The translations under genes were made by a program, and so were the position numbers. Positions 25,987 to 34,481 of a DNA stretch of 64,000 nt are shown here, piece after piece. Position 1 is the first letter of the stretch. The number at the start of each line of letters is the position of its first letter. Source of the DNA: JBBKWU01 sp037969035 (GTDB lineage: Bacteria > Pseudomonadota > Alphaproteobacteria > Micavibrionales > Micavibrionaceae); contig JBBKWU010000016.1 of assembly GCA_037969035.1 (NCBI GenBank), positions 30,458-94,457 of the forward strand, read 5' to 3'. The notes beneath the pieces were generated by a model that did not search any database, had not been told where the DNA came from, and saw nothing but the letters and a program-made list of their open reading frames with translations.

Positions 25987-26827
25987 TGATATCCAGCGCC
26001 ATTTGATAAAGAACGGATTTTGCCTCGCCTGTGATTTCAGCAACAAAAGACGCCGCTTCTTTCACGCGCATGCTTTGCAGCGCTTTTTCAAGCTCCACCG
26101 CGAGGGCGGCTTCGTCATATTTACGCTCCGACGGTGGCGCGATGACAATCACGATCTCACCTTTTGGTGGGCCAGCCTCACTATAATGTGCAACCAATTG
26201 TGACAACGGCGCCGTGCGGCTTTCCTCATACATTTTTGTGATTTCGCGCACAACGGCGGCGTTTCTGTCACCAAACACAGCCTGCATATCGGTTAATGTG
26301 GCCACCAAACGCGATGCACCTTCGTATGTGATGAGGGTCGATGGCACGTTCCGCCATTCCGTAAGAACGGTTTTACGCGCGGCTGATTTCGGTGGTAAAA
26401 AGCCGAGGAACGAGAATTTATCAGAGGGAAGCCCCGATAACTGCAACGCCGAAAGCACCGCATTTGCGCCCGGCAAGGTTGTCACCATCAATCCCAAATC
26501 CACGCAATCCCGCACGAGTTTATAGCCTGGATCGGAAATAAGCGGCATACCCGCATCACTCACCATCGCGATAGATTTCCCTGCTGTGATTGATTCGATA
26601 ATTGCGGTGCGCTGACGGTCTTCGTTATGGTCATTATAAGATTGCAGCTTGTTTTTAAGGTTATGCGCATTAAATAGCTTGCCTGTAACGCGCGTATCTT
26701 CGCACAGCACTAGATCAACCTGTCCAAGGACATCAAGCGCGCGTAATGTTATATCGCGCAGGTTTCCAATAGGAGTTGCCACAAGATAAAGGCCAGAAGG
26801 TAAATCCATGTCTTTTATGTTTTTCAT
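25967..26827 (-). CDS. rsmI: 16S rRNA (cytidine1402-2'-O)-methyltransferase
   Basis: Methylates the ribose of C1402 in the decoding centre of 16S rRNA using S-adenosylmethionine. 286 residues. The tetrapyrrole-methylase fold motifs are present: GLYLVATPIGNLRDITLRAL, CEDTRVTGKL, SDAGMPLISDPGYKLV and LPGANAVLSALQLSGLP. ATGs at 26827 and 26809 are both possible starts. Divergent from the LpoA-like gene across only 56 bp, so both promoters are compact or overlapping. Confidence 0.97.
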   Translation of the reverse strand: MKNIKDMDLPSGLYLVATPIGNLRDITLRALDVLGQVDLVLCEDTRVTGKLFNAHNLKNKLQSYNDHNEDRQRTAIIESITAGKSIAMVSDAGMPLISDPGYKLVRDCVDLGLMVTTLPGANAVLSALQLSGLPSDKFSFLGFLPPKSAARKTVLTEWRNVPSTLITYEGASRLVATLTDMQAVFGDRNAAVVREITKMYEESRTAPLSQLVAHYSEAGPPKGEIVIVIAPPSERKYDEAALAVELEKALQSMRVKEAASFVAEITGEAKSVLYQMALDINEKNKQ

Positions 26828-26883
26828 TCTTTCTGAATAGGACGTTATGTGCTAACAATGCAAGCGATAAAGGGAGTTATGCT

Positions 26884-28308
26884 ATGTTGAAAAAAATATT
26901 GTTTTTGTCAGTTATTGTTCTGGTCGGTGCATGTAATGCCACAGGATATTCCATGAACCCATGGACGAACACCACAGGTGGCGGTGCCGCAGCCGCCCCA
27001 CCGAAGCCATTAACCGAAGGCACAGAAGCCGCCACAGCGCATGACGCAAAATACAGCCATGTCATTACCGACCCGAACGCCGCCATGCAAAATGGTGAAT
27101 TCGATGTCGCAGGACTTGAATTCACACCTGACGCACAGAACAATCAAAACCCTTACGCACAGCAACAGCCCTATAACAACCAAATGATGGATGCCTCTGT
27201 GAAGCCTGTTAAAGTTGCGATTCTTGTTCCTCTGAGTGGCCCGAATAAGGATCTCGGGCAAGCACTTTTGCAAGCGTCACAAATGGCGATGTTCGACATG
27301 AACTTCCCTGCCTTTGAAATTATGCCCCGCGATACAGCCGCAGACCCAGAAACAGCAAGAAAAGCCACAGAATCTGTGATTAATGACGGCGCGGAACTGA
27401 TTCTCGGCCCTCTTTTTGCAGGCTCTGTGAGAGCCGCAAAACCAGTCGCCAGCCGCCACAACGTCAACATGATCGCGTTTTCAACCGATTGGAGCCTCGC
27501 AGGTGGCAACACCTACATCATGGGATTCCTACCGTTTGCACAGGTTCAACGCGTTTCTGAATACGCGGTAAGAAATAATCTCTCCCGCATCGGTATTTTG
27601 GCACCAAACACAGACTATGGTAACGCCGTGATTTCTGCTTATGGCTCGATGTCACAACGTGCGGGACTGCCTCGCCCTGAGATTGCGCGCTTCTCAGGTG
27701 ACGATAACGCCATATCAGAAACCATCCGCCGCTTCACAAATTACGACCAGCGCAGCGCCGCTGCCAAAGAAGGGCAAGTCATTCCCTTGCCATTTGATGC
27801 CATCTTAATGCCTGCGGGCGGCGATCAAGCACGCTCTATTTCTAACCTTCTGAGCCTTTATGATATGGATGCAAAATCCGTCAAACGCTTGGGCACAGGG
27901 CTTTGGGATGATACAGGACTCGCATCAGAAAAAAGCATGAACTATTCTTGGTTTGCGGCACCATCGCCTGATCTGCGCAAAGATTTCGAAAGCCGCTTCC
28001 GTCAGCTTTACGGATACAGCGCACCGCGCCTTGCCACGCTCGCTTATGATGCGACAGCACTCGCAATTGTTCTGGCACGTAAAGGACAGCAAGAAGGCTT
28101 GTTACAGAACGCGTCATACGGACGCGCGTCTATCTTCTCACACAACCAAATCTCAAACCCCAACGGGTTTTCTGGTGTTGACGGCATCTTCCGCTTCCGC
28201 CCAGACAGTCTTGTTGAGCGTGGGTTAGCTGTTTTGGAAATTCGTGACGGAAGTGCAAGAGTTATCGACCCTGCGCCGACAACATTCCAAAGAAGCAGTC
28301 ATTATTAG
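26884..28308 (+). CDS. Penicillin-binding protein activator, LpoA-like lipoprotein
   Basis: 474 residues from the ATG at 26884; the longer open frame overlaps rsmI and has no signal peptide. Lipobox VLVGAC places the lipid Cys at about residue 17. After an Ala/Pro/Gln-rich linker (to about 110) comes a periplasmic-binding-protein fold with VKVAILVPLSGPNKDLGQAL, GAELILGPLFAGSVRAAKPV and FDAILMPAGGDQARSISN. This matches the C-terminal domain of LpoA, which activates PBP1a from the outer membrane. The N-terminal TPR domain of E. coli LpoA is missing, as in other alphaproteobacterial versions. Confidence 0.9.
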   Translation: MLKKILFLSVIVLVGACNATGYSMNPWTNTTGGGAAAAPPKPLTEGTEAATAHDAKYSHVITDPNAAMQNGEFDVAGLEFTPDAQNNQNPYAQQQPYNNQMMDASVKPVKVAILVPLSGPNKDLGQALLQASQMAMFDMNFPAFEIMPRDTAADPETARKATESVINDGAELILGPLFAGSVRAAKPVASRHNVNMIAFSTDWSLAGGNTYIMGFLPFAQVQRVSEYAVRNNLSRIGILAPNTDYGNAVISAYGSMSQRAGLPRPEIARFSGDDNAISETIRRFTNYDQRSAAAKEGQVIPLPFDAILMPAGGDQARSISNLLSLYDMDAKSVKRLGTGLWDDTGLASEKSMNYSWFAAPSPDLRKDFESRFRQLYGYSAPRLATLAYDATALAIVLARKGQQEGLLQNASYGRASIFSHNQISNPNGFSGVDGIFRFRPDSLVERGLAVLEIRDGSARVIDPAPTTFQRSSHY

Positions 28309-28337
28309 AGAATTTAAAGGTTAAAAAGACCAATTAG

Positions 28338-28366
28338 AAAGCCATCTCCATTGAGGTGGCTTTTTT
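28338..28366 (+). terminator. Intrinsic terminator after the LpoA-like gene
   Basis: AAAGCCATCTC, a 4-nt loop, GAGGTGGCTTT and further Ts. The T-run overlaps the stop codon of the convergent ATP-grasp gene. Confidence 0.9.
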
Positions 28367-29324
28367 ATGATTTGCGTTTGAGGTCTTCGAACTTCACAGC
28401 CGTTGTGGTTTTGGCGTTTTTTGCGTCGAGACGTTTACGCATGGCATCGAAGATTGTTTTTGGCACGTTCACGCCTGAGGCTTGTTCTAGCCCTTTAAAA
28501 CCAGGGAATGTATTGGCTTCGCAAATGGTGTAGCCGTCTTCTGTGAACAGCAAATCAATCCCTGCGACTTGGATATCCAAAACTTCGGCAGTTCTGATTG
28601 CGAGTTCTTTCGCGATATCATCAGGGATAAATTCTTGTACTGTGCCGCCTGTGCTGTAGTTGGCTTTGAAACCGCCATCACGTGCGCGGCGTTCCATCGA
28701 GGCAATCACTTCGCCCTCAACAACGAACAGACGAATATCGCGCCCTTTACTGGCGGCGACGAATTTTTGGAAGATAAGCTGGATATTCGGGTTTGTTTCA
28801 CCGATCAATTCCATCAGATCGTTAAAGGCAGGGGCTGATTCAATCAAGAAAACGCCACTACCGTTCGAGCCGAGCAATGTTTTAACAACCACGGGAAACC
28901 CAATTGTGTTTTCAATCAAATCAATATCAACGGGGAATTTTGCCAGCATTGTATCTGGTGTCGGCAGTTTGCTTTCTGCCAAAACTTGGTGGGTGTGCAG
29001 CTTGTCAGCAACGGTTTCGATTGTGCCTGCGGTATTGAAAATGTTCACGCCTAAGCGTTCTAGCTGGCGGATAATGGAGAGCGAGAAGTAGCTGCGGTCA
29101 CCATGGTGCAAATAAGGGAAGCAGAAGTCAGGCAGCGCCATAGGGGCGCCATCCACGAGAATGGAATCACGGTCTTCCTGCGTCACCAGCAAATCAAACT
29201 GACCCGGCTTTATGACTTTTAAGTCTATATCCATCTTGACGGCTTCGGCCTGAAAGCGCCTGACTTCAAAGGCCAAATCGCTTGTAGACTCAATGTCACC
29301 GCCGTGAATTATCCAAACTTCCAT
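28365..29324 (-). CDS. RimK-like ATP-grasp ligase
   Basis: 319 residues, a carboxylate-amine ligase that probably adds glutamate or a related amino acid to an acceptor. The ATP-grasp parts are visible: VADKLHTHQVLAESKLPTPD, GFPVVVKTLLGSNGSGVFLI (ATP-binding lysine and Gly-rich loop), FQKFVAASKGRDIRLFVVEG and the metal-binding YTICEANTFPGFKGLEQASG. It is not a standard glutathione synthetase, which often occupies this neighbourhood in alphaproteobacteria. The acceptor cannot be read from the sequence. The stop codon lies inside the terminator of the convergent gene. Confidence 0.88.
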   Translation of the reverse strand: MEVWIIHGGDIESTSDLAFEVRRFQAEAVKMDIDLKVIKPGQFDLLVTQEDRDSILVDGAPMALPDFCFPYLHHGDRSYFSLSIIRQLERLGVNIFNTAGTIETVADKLHTHQVLAESKLPTPDTMLAKFPVDIDLIENTIGFPVVVKTLLGSNGSGVFLIESAPAFNDLMELIGETNPNIQLIFQKFVAASKGRDIRLFVVEGEVIASMERRARDGGFKANYSTGGTVQEFIPDDIAKELAIRTAEVLDIQVAGIDLLFTEDGYTICEANTFPGFKGLEQASGVNVPKTIFDAMRKRLDAKNAKTTTAVKFEDLKRKS

Positions 29325-29467
29325 CTAATGTACCATTTTACTCTTTAAGTTTTTCGCAAGTATTTCCTGCTTTTTAGCCTATTTCAGAGAACAGTAATAC
29401 ATAAATAATCTTTCGCGTCAAAATAACGCTTGAAATAAGCCCACAAGATCTTAAAAATCACAGTGAT

Positions 29468-30022
29468 ATGAAAGCATTAAGATGTATAGCCAGTAACCTT
29501 ACCCGCCTTGCTTTGCTCGCGTTTATCGTGATCCAGCTCGCGCCGGCATGGGTGAAAATTGACTATACAAAGACCGACTCACCCTGCCCGCTTCATGCGT
29601 TGCGCGCGAGTTACGACAATGCTGTACCGATGATGAGCGAAGCCGAACAAACGGCGTTCTTCATAAAGACAGGGCATCAGCCATACGATCCAGACATGAT
29701 CTGCCTGCCTGATATGTTTGCGACAAACGCACCAGATCATGCACAAAGCGGAATCGCCACAAATCATACTGGACACGAAGGCCATGCGCATCACGACCAT
29801 GGCGATAACGAGGGCAATAATGAGGACAACAAACAAAACGCGGCATGGTATTGCCCGTATTGCTCGGTACGGGAAACAAGCTTTATTCCTGTTGTTGCGC
29901 TTTATATCTCCGCGCCACACGAGACATCATTAGATGTCACAGTCGTTGCCCAACGTGGCACGACAGAACAAAGTGCCGTCTTTACGGCGTATCAATCCCG
30001 CGCGCCACCTGCTTTTTCCTGA
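29468..30022 (+). CDS. DUF2946-type exported protein, His-rich
   Basis: 184 residues with an N-terminal membrane helix (about 11-29). The middle carries a His-rich run HTGHEGHAHHDHGD (about 101-114) and the C-terminal third a CPYC pair in WYCPYCSV, both plausible metal ligands. It ends RAPPAFS, as DUF2946 proteins often end in RAPP. DUF2946 genes commonly lie next to copper or other metal uptake genes. The next gene, 47 bp downstream, encodes an outer-membrane protein of a family that often accompanies it. Role in metal handling is inferred. Confidence 0.8.
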   Translation: MKALRCIASNLTRLALLAFIVIQLAPAWVKIDYTKTDSPCPLHALRASYDNAVPMMSEAEQTAFFIKTGHQPYDPDMICLPDMFATNAPDHAQSGIATNHTGHEGHAHHDHGDNEGNNEDNKQNAAWYCPYCSVRETSFIPVVALYISAPHETSLDVTVVAQRGTTEQSAVFTAYQSRAPPAFS

Positions 30023-30069
30023 AACTAAAAATACATTTATTCAATAATTTTTATTTTAGGAGAACAGTT

Positions 30070-31182
30070 ATGTTCAAAACACTTCTTATGGCTGGTGCAA
30101 CTAGCCTCGTACTATTCTCATCTGCCGCAATGGCCGATGACAATCACGGTTTTAACGTCACAAAAGAAGGTGCTGAGACTTCAAGCAGCGCCAACGATCA
30201 TGCGCCCCTCGGCGTTATGGGTGACCACACACACAACAAAGGCGAGTATATGTTTTCATACCGCTACCACCATATGGATATGGGCGGCAACCGCATCGGC
30301 ACCAACGATGTTTCTGCGCAAACCATTGCCACAACCATCCCGAACCGATTTGCAGGCACAGCAGGTCAACCGCCAACATTACGCATTGTTCCCGATGAAA
30401 TGACCATGGATATGCACATGATCGGCGGTATGTATGCACCGACAGATTGGCTTACGCTTATGGTGATGGGCATGTGGATGGAAAAAGATATGGATCTGAC
30501 AACGTTCCAAGGCGGCGCAGGTACAACCGTTCGTGGCACATTCAATACAAAGTCCAATGGTTGGGGTGACACAAAGTTCGGTGGATTATTCCGCTTATAT
30601 GATGAAGGGGGGCAAAAAGTTCACTTAAACGCCGCTATTTCTGTTCCGACAGGTTCGATCAAGGAAAAGGCAACAGTGCTCGCGCCAAACGGCATGACAC
30701 CGACGCTACGACTTCCTTACGGCATGCAGCTCGGTACAGGAACGTATGATTTACACCCTGGCATCACCTATAACGGCTTTCACGATCAATGGTCGTGGGG
30801 CGCGCAGTATAGCGGCGAAATCCGTCTGGAAGATGAAAACAGCCAAGACTACCGTTGGGGCGACAAGCACAGCCTATCCGCGTGGGGTGCGTACGAATGG
30901 GCACAATGGATCAGCACTTCCGCCCGTGTGAATGCATGGACACAAGACGACATTCACGGCATTGACCCTAATATCGTTGCCCCCGTGCAAACAGCCGATC
31001 CCGATAATTACGGCGGGGAAGTTGTTGAGGCTTCGTTCGGTGTGAACTTGATTGGCTTAAACGGCGCATTAACAGATCACCGTTTGGGGTTTGAGGTTTC
31101 TGTACCTGTGTATCAAGATCTGAACGGCCCACAGATGGAGCGTGATTGGTCAATCATGGTTGGTTGGCAAAAAGCGTTTTAA
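30070..31182 (+). CDS. Outer-membrane beta-barrel protein (phenol-degradation MetA-pathway/transporter family)
   Basis: 370 residues from the ATG at 30070, which follows TTAGGAG; the longer frame overlaps the upstream gene. Signal peptide MFKTLLMAGATSLVLFSSAAMA. The mature protein has Met/His-rich segments: GVMGDHTHNKGEYMFSYRYH, then DEMTMDMHMIGGMYAPTDW. Alternating beta strands (LNAAISVPTGSIKE, LHPGITYNG) run to a terminal aromatic (GWQKAF), as in porin-like barrels. With the His-rich DUF2946 protein it forms a probable metal (copper-type) uptake or resistance pair. Confidence 0.85.
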   Translation: MFKTLLMAGATSLVLFSSAAMADDNHGFNVTKEGAETSSSANDHAPLGVMGDHTHNKGEYMFSYRYHHMDMGGNRIGTNDVSAQTIATTIPNRFAGTAGQPPTLRIVPDEMTMDMHMIGGMYAPTDWLTLMVMGMWMEKDMDLTTFQGGAGTTVRGTFNTKSNGWGDTKFGGLFRLYDEGGQKVHLNAAISVPTGSIKEKATVLAPNGMTPTLRLPYGMQLGTGTYDLHPGITYNGFHDQWSWGAQYSGEIRLEDENSQDYRWGDKHSLSAWGAYEWAQWISTSARVNAWTQDDIHGIDPNIVAPVQTADPDNYGGEVVEASFGVNLIGLNGALTDHRLGFEVSVPVYQDLNGPQMERDWSIMVGWQKAF

Positions 31183-31223
31183 GGCGTGTATAAAATGCCC
31201 TAGCTGATTTTTTTAGGAATTGT

Positions 31224-31260
31224 AAAAGCGACAGTGTTTATCATTGCCGCTTTTATTTTT
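31224..31260. terminator. Terminator between convergent genes
   Basis: AAAAGCG (31224-31230) and CGCTTTT (31248-31254) around a 17-nt loop, followed by ATTTTT. It ends the barrel gene and possibly the convergent gene as well. Confidence 0.75.
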
Positions 31261-31267
31261 ATGGGGT

Positions 31268-31672
31268 TTAGCGAAATAAATGCCCGAACGGTGAGACGCT
31301 GCGAATATAAAATTCGGTGCCGCGCTGTTCAATTTCATCAAACTGCTCGTCCGTTATTTGTGGAGGCTGGCCGTTCTCGACATTTGCGGCCGCTTGATTG
31401 GCGATAAGCGTCAGTTCGTGATGTAGGCGCTTCTCTTTTTTATCTTCACCGCACATTGTATATAGAGTTCGGCGCTGCGCATCATCAATAATGCCCTGCT
31501 CTCGCATCTCATTAAAGATAGCAACGAAACTTCCTGCGAGTGCATCGCCCCCTTCATTCAGAAGCTGGTCATCATAATAAGCGGCAATCTTTCGTGCATA
31601 ATCATAAGGGCCGTTTGGTGCCCCCATCAATCCTGTAACAAGTGTGGCATCGAGTTTTAATTTTTTACTCAT
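31268..31672 (-). CDS. Conserved-looking hypothetical protein
   Basis: 134 residues from the ATG at 31672, with AAGGA 6 nt upstream; a frame to 31705 has no ribosome site. Soluble and helical: MSKKLKLDATLVTGLMGAPN, YYDDQLLNEGGDALAGSFVA and a C-terminal FYIRSVSPFGHLF. No family recognised. It sits between the convergent barrel gene and a divergent TetR gene. Confidence 0.7.
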   Translation of the reverse strand: MSKKLKLDATLVTGLMGAPNGPYDYARKIAAYYDDQLLNEGGDALAGSFVAIFNEMREQGIIDDAQRRTLYTMCGEDKKEKRLHHELTLIANQAAANVENGQPPQITDEQFDEIEQRGTEFYIRSVSPFGHLFR

Positions 31673-31829
31673 GGCAAATCCTTCCCTGTAAATGCTTTGC
31701 GCCATATGAACATATTTTTTTCACTCTAAGCAAAAAAATAATGACATAAGGCTTGATTTTTTCTGGAAACAACTTTAAAACGGCACGTATCGTTAAAAAC
31801 CAATAATTAAAAAAGTAAGGAGTACGCAA

Positions 31830-32456
31830 ATGGCGGCTGAATTAGACGTACAGAACGAAATCGATACGCAAGAAACCGAATTTGAATTTAAAGCAGGACG
31901 TCCACGTTCCGAAAAATCACGCAAAGCGATTTTGGATGCGACGCGCCGCTTGATGACGCACTCATCACTGGGTGATTTGTCCATCGAAGCGATTGCGAAA
32001 AAAGCAAAAGTCGGCAAAACAACAATTTACCGTTGGTGGCCAAACAAGGCATCTGTTGCCATGGAAGCGTTCTTGGAGCAACCAGGCGTGCAGAACATTA
32101 TGCCGACATCTGCGACACCTTCGGAAACAATTAAAAAGCAAATTGAAAACCTGATCCGTCAATTGCGCGGCCAAAACGGACGCATCATTGCAGGCATCAT
32201 CGCAGAAAGCCAAAGCGATCCAAGCGTACTGGATTTGATCTACGACAAGTTTTTGAAAGATCGTGTGGGCACACTTTACACGCAATTCGAAAAAGGCCAG
32301 CAAAGTGGCGAGTTCAACAAAGAGCTTGATTCCGACATTGCCATCGACATGATGATGGGCCCGCTTTTCTTGCGCGTATTAAGTGGTGAAGACGCATTGG
32401 ATAACAGCTTTGCCGAGCGTTACCCAACACAAGCCTTGTTTATGCTCAAAGCCTAA
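31830..32456 (+). CDS. TetR family transcriptional regulator
   Basis: 208 residues. An acidic N-terminal extension (about 1-22) precedes the TetR HTH: GRPRSEKSRKAILDATRRLM, LSIEAIAKKAKVGKTTIYRW and WPNKASVAMEAF. The ligand domain resembles the TetR C-terminal 16 group, with LIRQLRGQNGRIIAGIIAES. The region upstream of its start is AT-rich with a short AACG...CGTT dyad near 31780-31796 that could be an operator. It is divergent from the hypothetical gene at 31268. Target and inducer unknown. Confidence 0.93.
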   Translation: MAAELDVQNEIDTQETEFEFKAGRPRSEKSRKAILDATRRLMTHSSLGDLSIEAIAKKAKVGKTTIYRWWPNKASVAMEAFLEQPGVQNIMPTSATPSETIKKQIENLIRQLRGQNGRIIAGIIAESQSDPSVLDLIYDKFLKDRVGTLYTQFEKGQQSGEFNKELDSDIAIDMMMGPLFLRVLSGEDALDNSFAERYPTQALFMLKA

Positions 32457-32484
32457 GCAACGCACCACAAGCACAGAATACATG

Positions 32485-32515
32485 AAAGCCGCCTCAATTA
32501 TGGGCGGCTTTTTTG
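32485..32515 (+). terminator. Intrinsic terminator after the TetR gene
   Basis: AAAGCCGCC, an 9-nt loop, GGCGGCTTT and further Ts, 28 nt after the TetR stop. Confidence 0.9.
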
Positions 32516-32553
32516 TTTGTGCGTATCTCGTTCGCAATGACGTAAATATGAGT

Positions 32554-33009
32554 TTACCAGCTTCCTGTATTATCCATGCTTGCCCATGGCTCTTGCGGCT
32601 CAAGACTTGCGCCTTTTTGCAGCAGCTCGATCGAGATACCATCGGGGCTTTTTACGAACGCCATATGACCGTCACGCGGCGGACGGTTAATCGTAACGCC
32701 TGCATCCATTAATTTTTGGCACGTCTCATAAATGTTATCAACGCGATATGCGAGATGCCCGAAATTGCGGCCACCTTTGTAGTCTTCTGCTTCCTCGCCA
32801 TCTGTTGGCCAGTTATAGGTGAGCTCGAGCAGCGGTGATTTACTATCACTCGCGCGCGCTTCATCGTCATTGGCGGCTAGAAAAACGAGGGTAAAGCGCC
32901 CTTTTTCATTTTCCATGCGGCGCGTTTCAACCATGCCCATTTTGTTACAGAAAAAATCGAGAGACTCATCAATATCTGTCACGCGCACCATTGTGTGTAA
33001 ATATTCCAT
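32554..33009 (-). CDS. gloA: VOC-family protein, glyoxalase I-like
   Basis: 151 residues from the ATG at 33009, preceded by AGGAGAG; the open frame continues to 33087 without a ribosome site. The vicinal-oxygen-chelate fold is clear: YLHTMVRVTDIDESLDFFCN, LVFLAANDDE, LLELTYNWPT, then FGHLAYRVDNIYETCQKLMD and FVKSPDGISIELLQKG. The metal ligands expected for lactoylglutathione lyase (His in LHTMVRV, Glu in LELTYNW, His in GHLAYRV, Glu in SIELLQ) are present, which supports methylglyoxal detoxification with glutathione. Confidence 0.9.
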   Translation of the reverse strand: MEYLHTMVRVTDIDESLDFFCNKMGMVETRRMENEKGRFTLVFLAANDDEARASDSKSPLLELTYNWPTDGEEAEDYKGGRNFGHLAYRVDNIYETCQKLMDAGVTINRPPRDGHMAFVKSPDGISIELLQKGASLEPQEPWASMDNTGSW

Positions 33010-33074
33010 ACTTAAATCTCTCCTTTTTTGAAATAGCCATTTATAATCATTGTCTAATGGATTAGGATACGAAG

Positions 33075-34481
33075 ATGCTCGAGTCAATTAATATAGAACA
33101 ATACATAACCCGTTTTTTAGAATGGGCGCAGGCTTATATCTATACCACTGAATTTGGCCTGCAGTTTTCCTTGATTGGGGTTTCTATTTTGGCGGGTGCC
33201 TTTATCCGTAAGCGCTTTAACCCAAAAATCATGAGCAGAATTGACGAATCAAGCCTGCACTACGCCACGAAAAAAATTCTGCGTAACATCAGTCGTCTGA
33301 TCCTTCACATTGTTGCGCTCACTATACTTTTAATTGCGGGCGCGGTTTTGAAATCTGGTATTGCGCCTGAACTTGACCTTTATTTCTTAAATGCTGCCAC
33401 CGCGCTATTGCTCGCATGGATTGTGATCCGCTTTATCGTGCAAGTCATTGACAACAGCATGGTACGCAACATGTTTGCCATGACAATTTGGGGCATTACC
33501 GCCCTTGCCATACTCGGTGTTTTAGATCAAACCACCGCCGCGCTCGACTCCGCAGGCATGAATATTGGTGAGTTCCGCATATCCGCGCTCAGTATTACAA
33601 AGGGCACAATAGCGATCTTTATATTGCTATACTCCGCCCTATTTATCGCGCGCCTTTTGGAGCGACAAGTACAAAAAACATCGAACCTCACGCTGTCCTC
33701 AAAAGTTCTCATCAGCAAAATCATCCGTGCAACACTCATCACGACCGCGCTGATTATCGCCGTCACATCGGCTGGTGTTGATCTATCATTATTTGCTGTC
33801 TTTGGTGGCGCGATTGGTTTGGGTGTTGGTTTTGGTTTGCAAAAAGGTATTTCCAACCTGTTTAGCGGCATGATGCTTTTGATGGATAAATCCATTAAAC
33901 CAGGCGACATTCTTGAGCTCCCTGGTCATGACGGCGTCTATGGTTGGGTTGAGGAAATGGGTGCGCGCTTTACCAAAATCGTAACACGCGACAATAAATC
34001 ATATCTGGTACCGAACGAAGATTTCATCACGCAACAAGTCATTAACTGGTCACACGGCGATGATACGCTTGTGCGTGTGGAGACAAAATTCGGTGTGCAT
34101 TATAATTCCAACCCGCACGAAGTTAAAAAATTAGCACAAGAGGCAGCACTTACGGCAACGCGTGTGCAGGAAAAACCTGCCCCTGTTTGCCATCTGGTGG
34201 AGTTCGGGGATAGCTCTATCAATTTTGTGTTGCGCTACTGGATTAAGGATGCACAAGAAGGTGTTACAAATACCAAAGGTGGGGTGATGCTTGCACTTTG
34301 GGATGCTTTCAAAGAAAACGGAATTGAAATTCCGTATCCACAGCGCGAAATCTATATCAAGGAAAACGCGGCGGTCACAGCCGCACCCGATAAAATTGTG
34401 CGCGTCCCGAAAGAGGCCGATAAAGAAGCTGAGCCTGTCACAGAAAACAGTGATAATAACAGCGACGACACGGCCAATTAA
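33075..34481 (+). CDS. MscS family mechanosensitive ion channel
   Basis: 468 residues. It has about five to six membrane helices in the first 280 residues and the MscS pore helix and beta domain: FGGAIGLGVGFGLQKGISNL, then SGMMLLMDKSIKPGDILELP and YLVPNEDFITQQVINWSHGD. The C-terminal cytoplasmic domain ends near residue 430, followed by an acidic Asn/Asp/Glu tail. Releases solutes on hypo-osmotic shock. Larger than E. coli MscS because of extra N-terminal helices. Its TAA stop shares the TTAA tetranucleotide with the convergent gene's stop. Confidence 0.94.
   Translation: MLESINIEQYITRFLEWAQAYIYTTEFGLQFSLIGVSILAGAFIRKRFNPKIMSRIDESSLHYATKKILRNISRLILHIVALTILLIAGAVLKSGIAPELDLYFLNAATALLLAWIVIRFIVQVIDNSMVRNMFAMTIWGITALAILGVLDQTTAALDSAGMNIGEFRISALSITKGTIAIFILLYSALFIARLLERQVQKTSNLTLSSKVLISKIIRATLITTALIIAVTSAGVDLSLFAVFGGAIGLGVGFGLQKGISNLFSGMMLLMDKSIKPGDILELPGHDGVYGWVEEMGARFTKIVTRDNKSYLVPNEDFITQQVINWSHGDDTLVRVETKFGVHYNSNPHEVKKLAQEAALTATRVQEKPAPVCHLVEFGDSSINFVLRYWIKDAQEGVTNTKGGVMLALWDAFKENGIEIPYPQREIYIKENAAVTAAPDKIVRVPKEADKEAEPVTENSDNNSDDTAN

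Noticed and set aside
28365..29324. Glutathione synthetase, suggested by the neighbourhood
   Set aside because: The sequence has RimK-like ATP-grasp features and lacks the N-terminal pattern of GshB.
31780..31796. TetR operator at AACG...CGTT
   Set aside because: Only 4-bp arms; too short to claim beyond a hint noted in the TetR entry.
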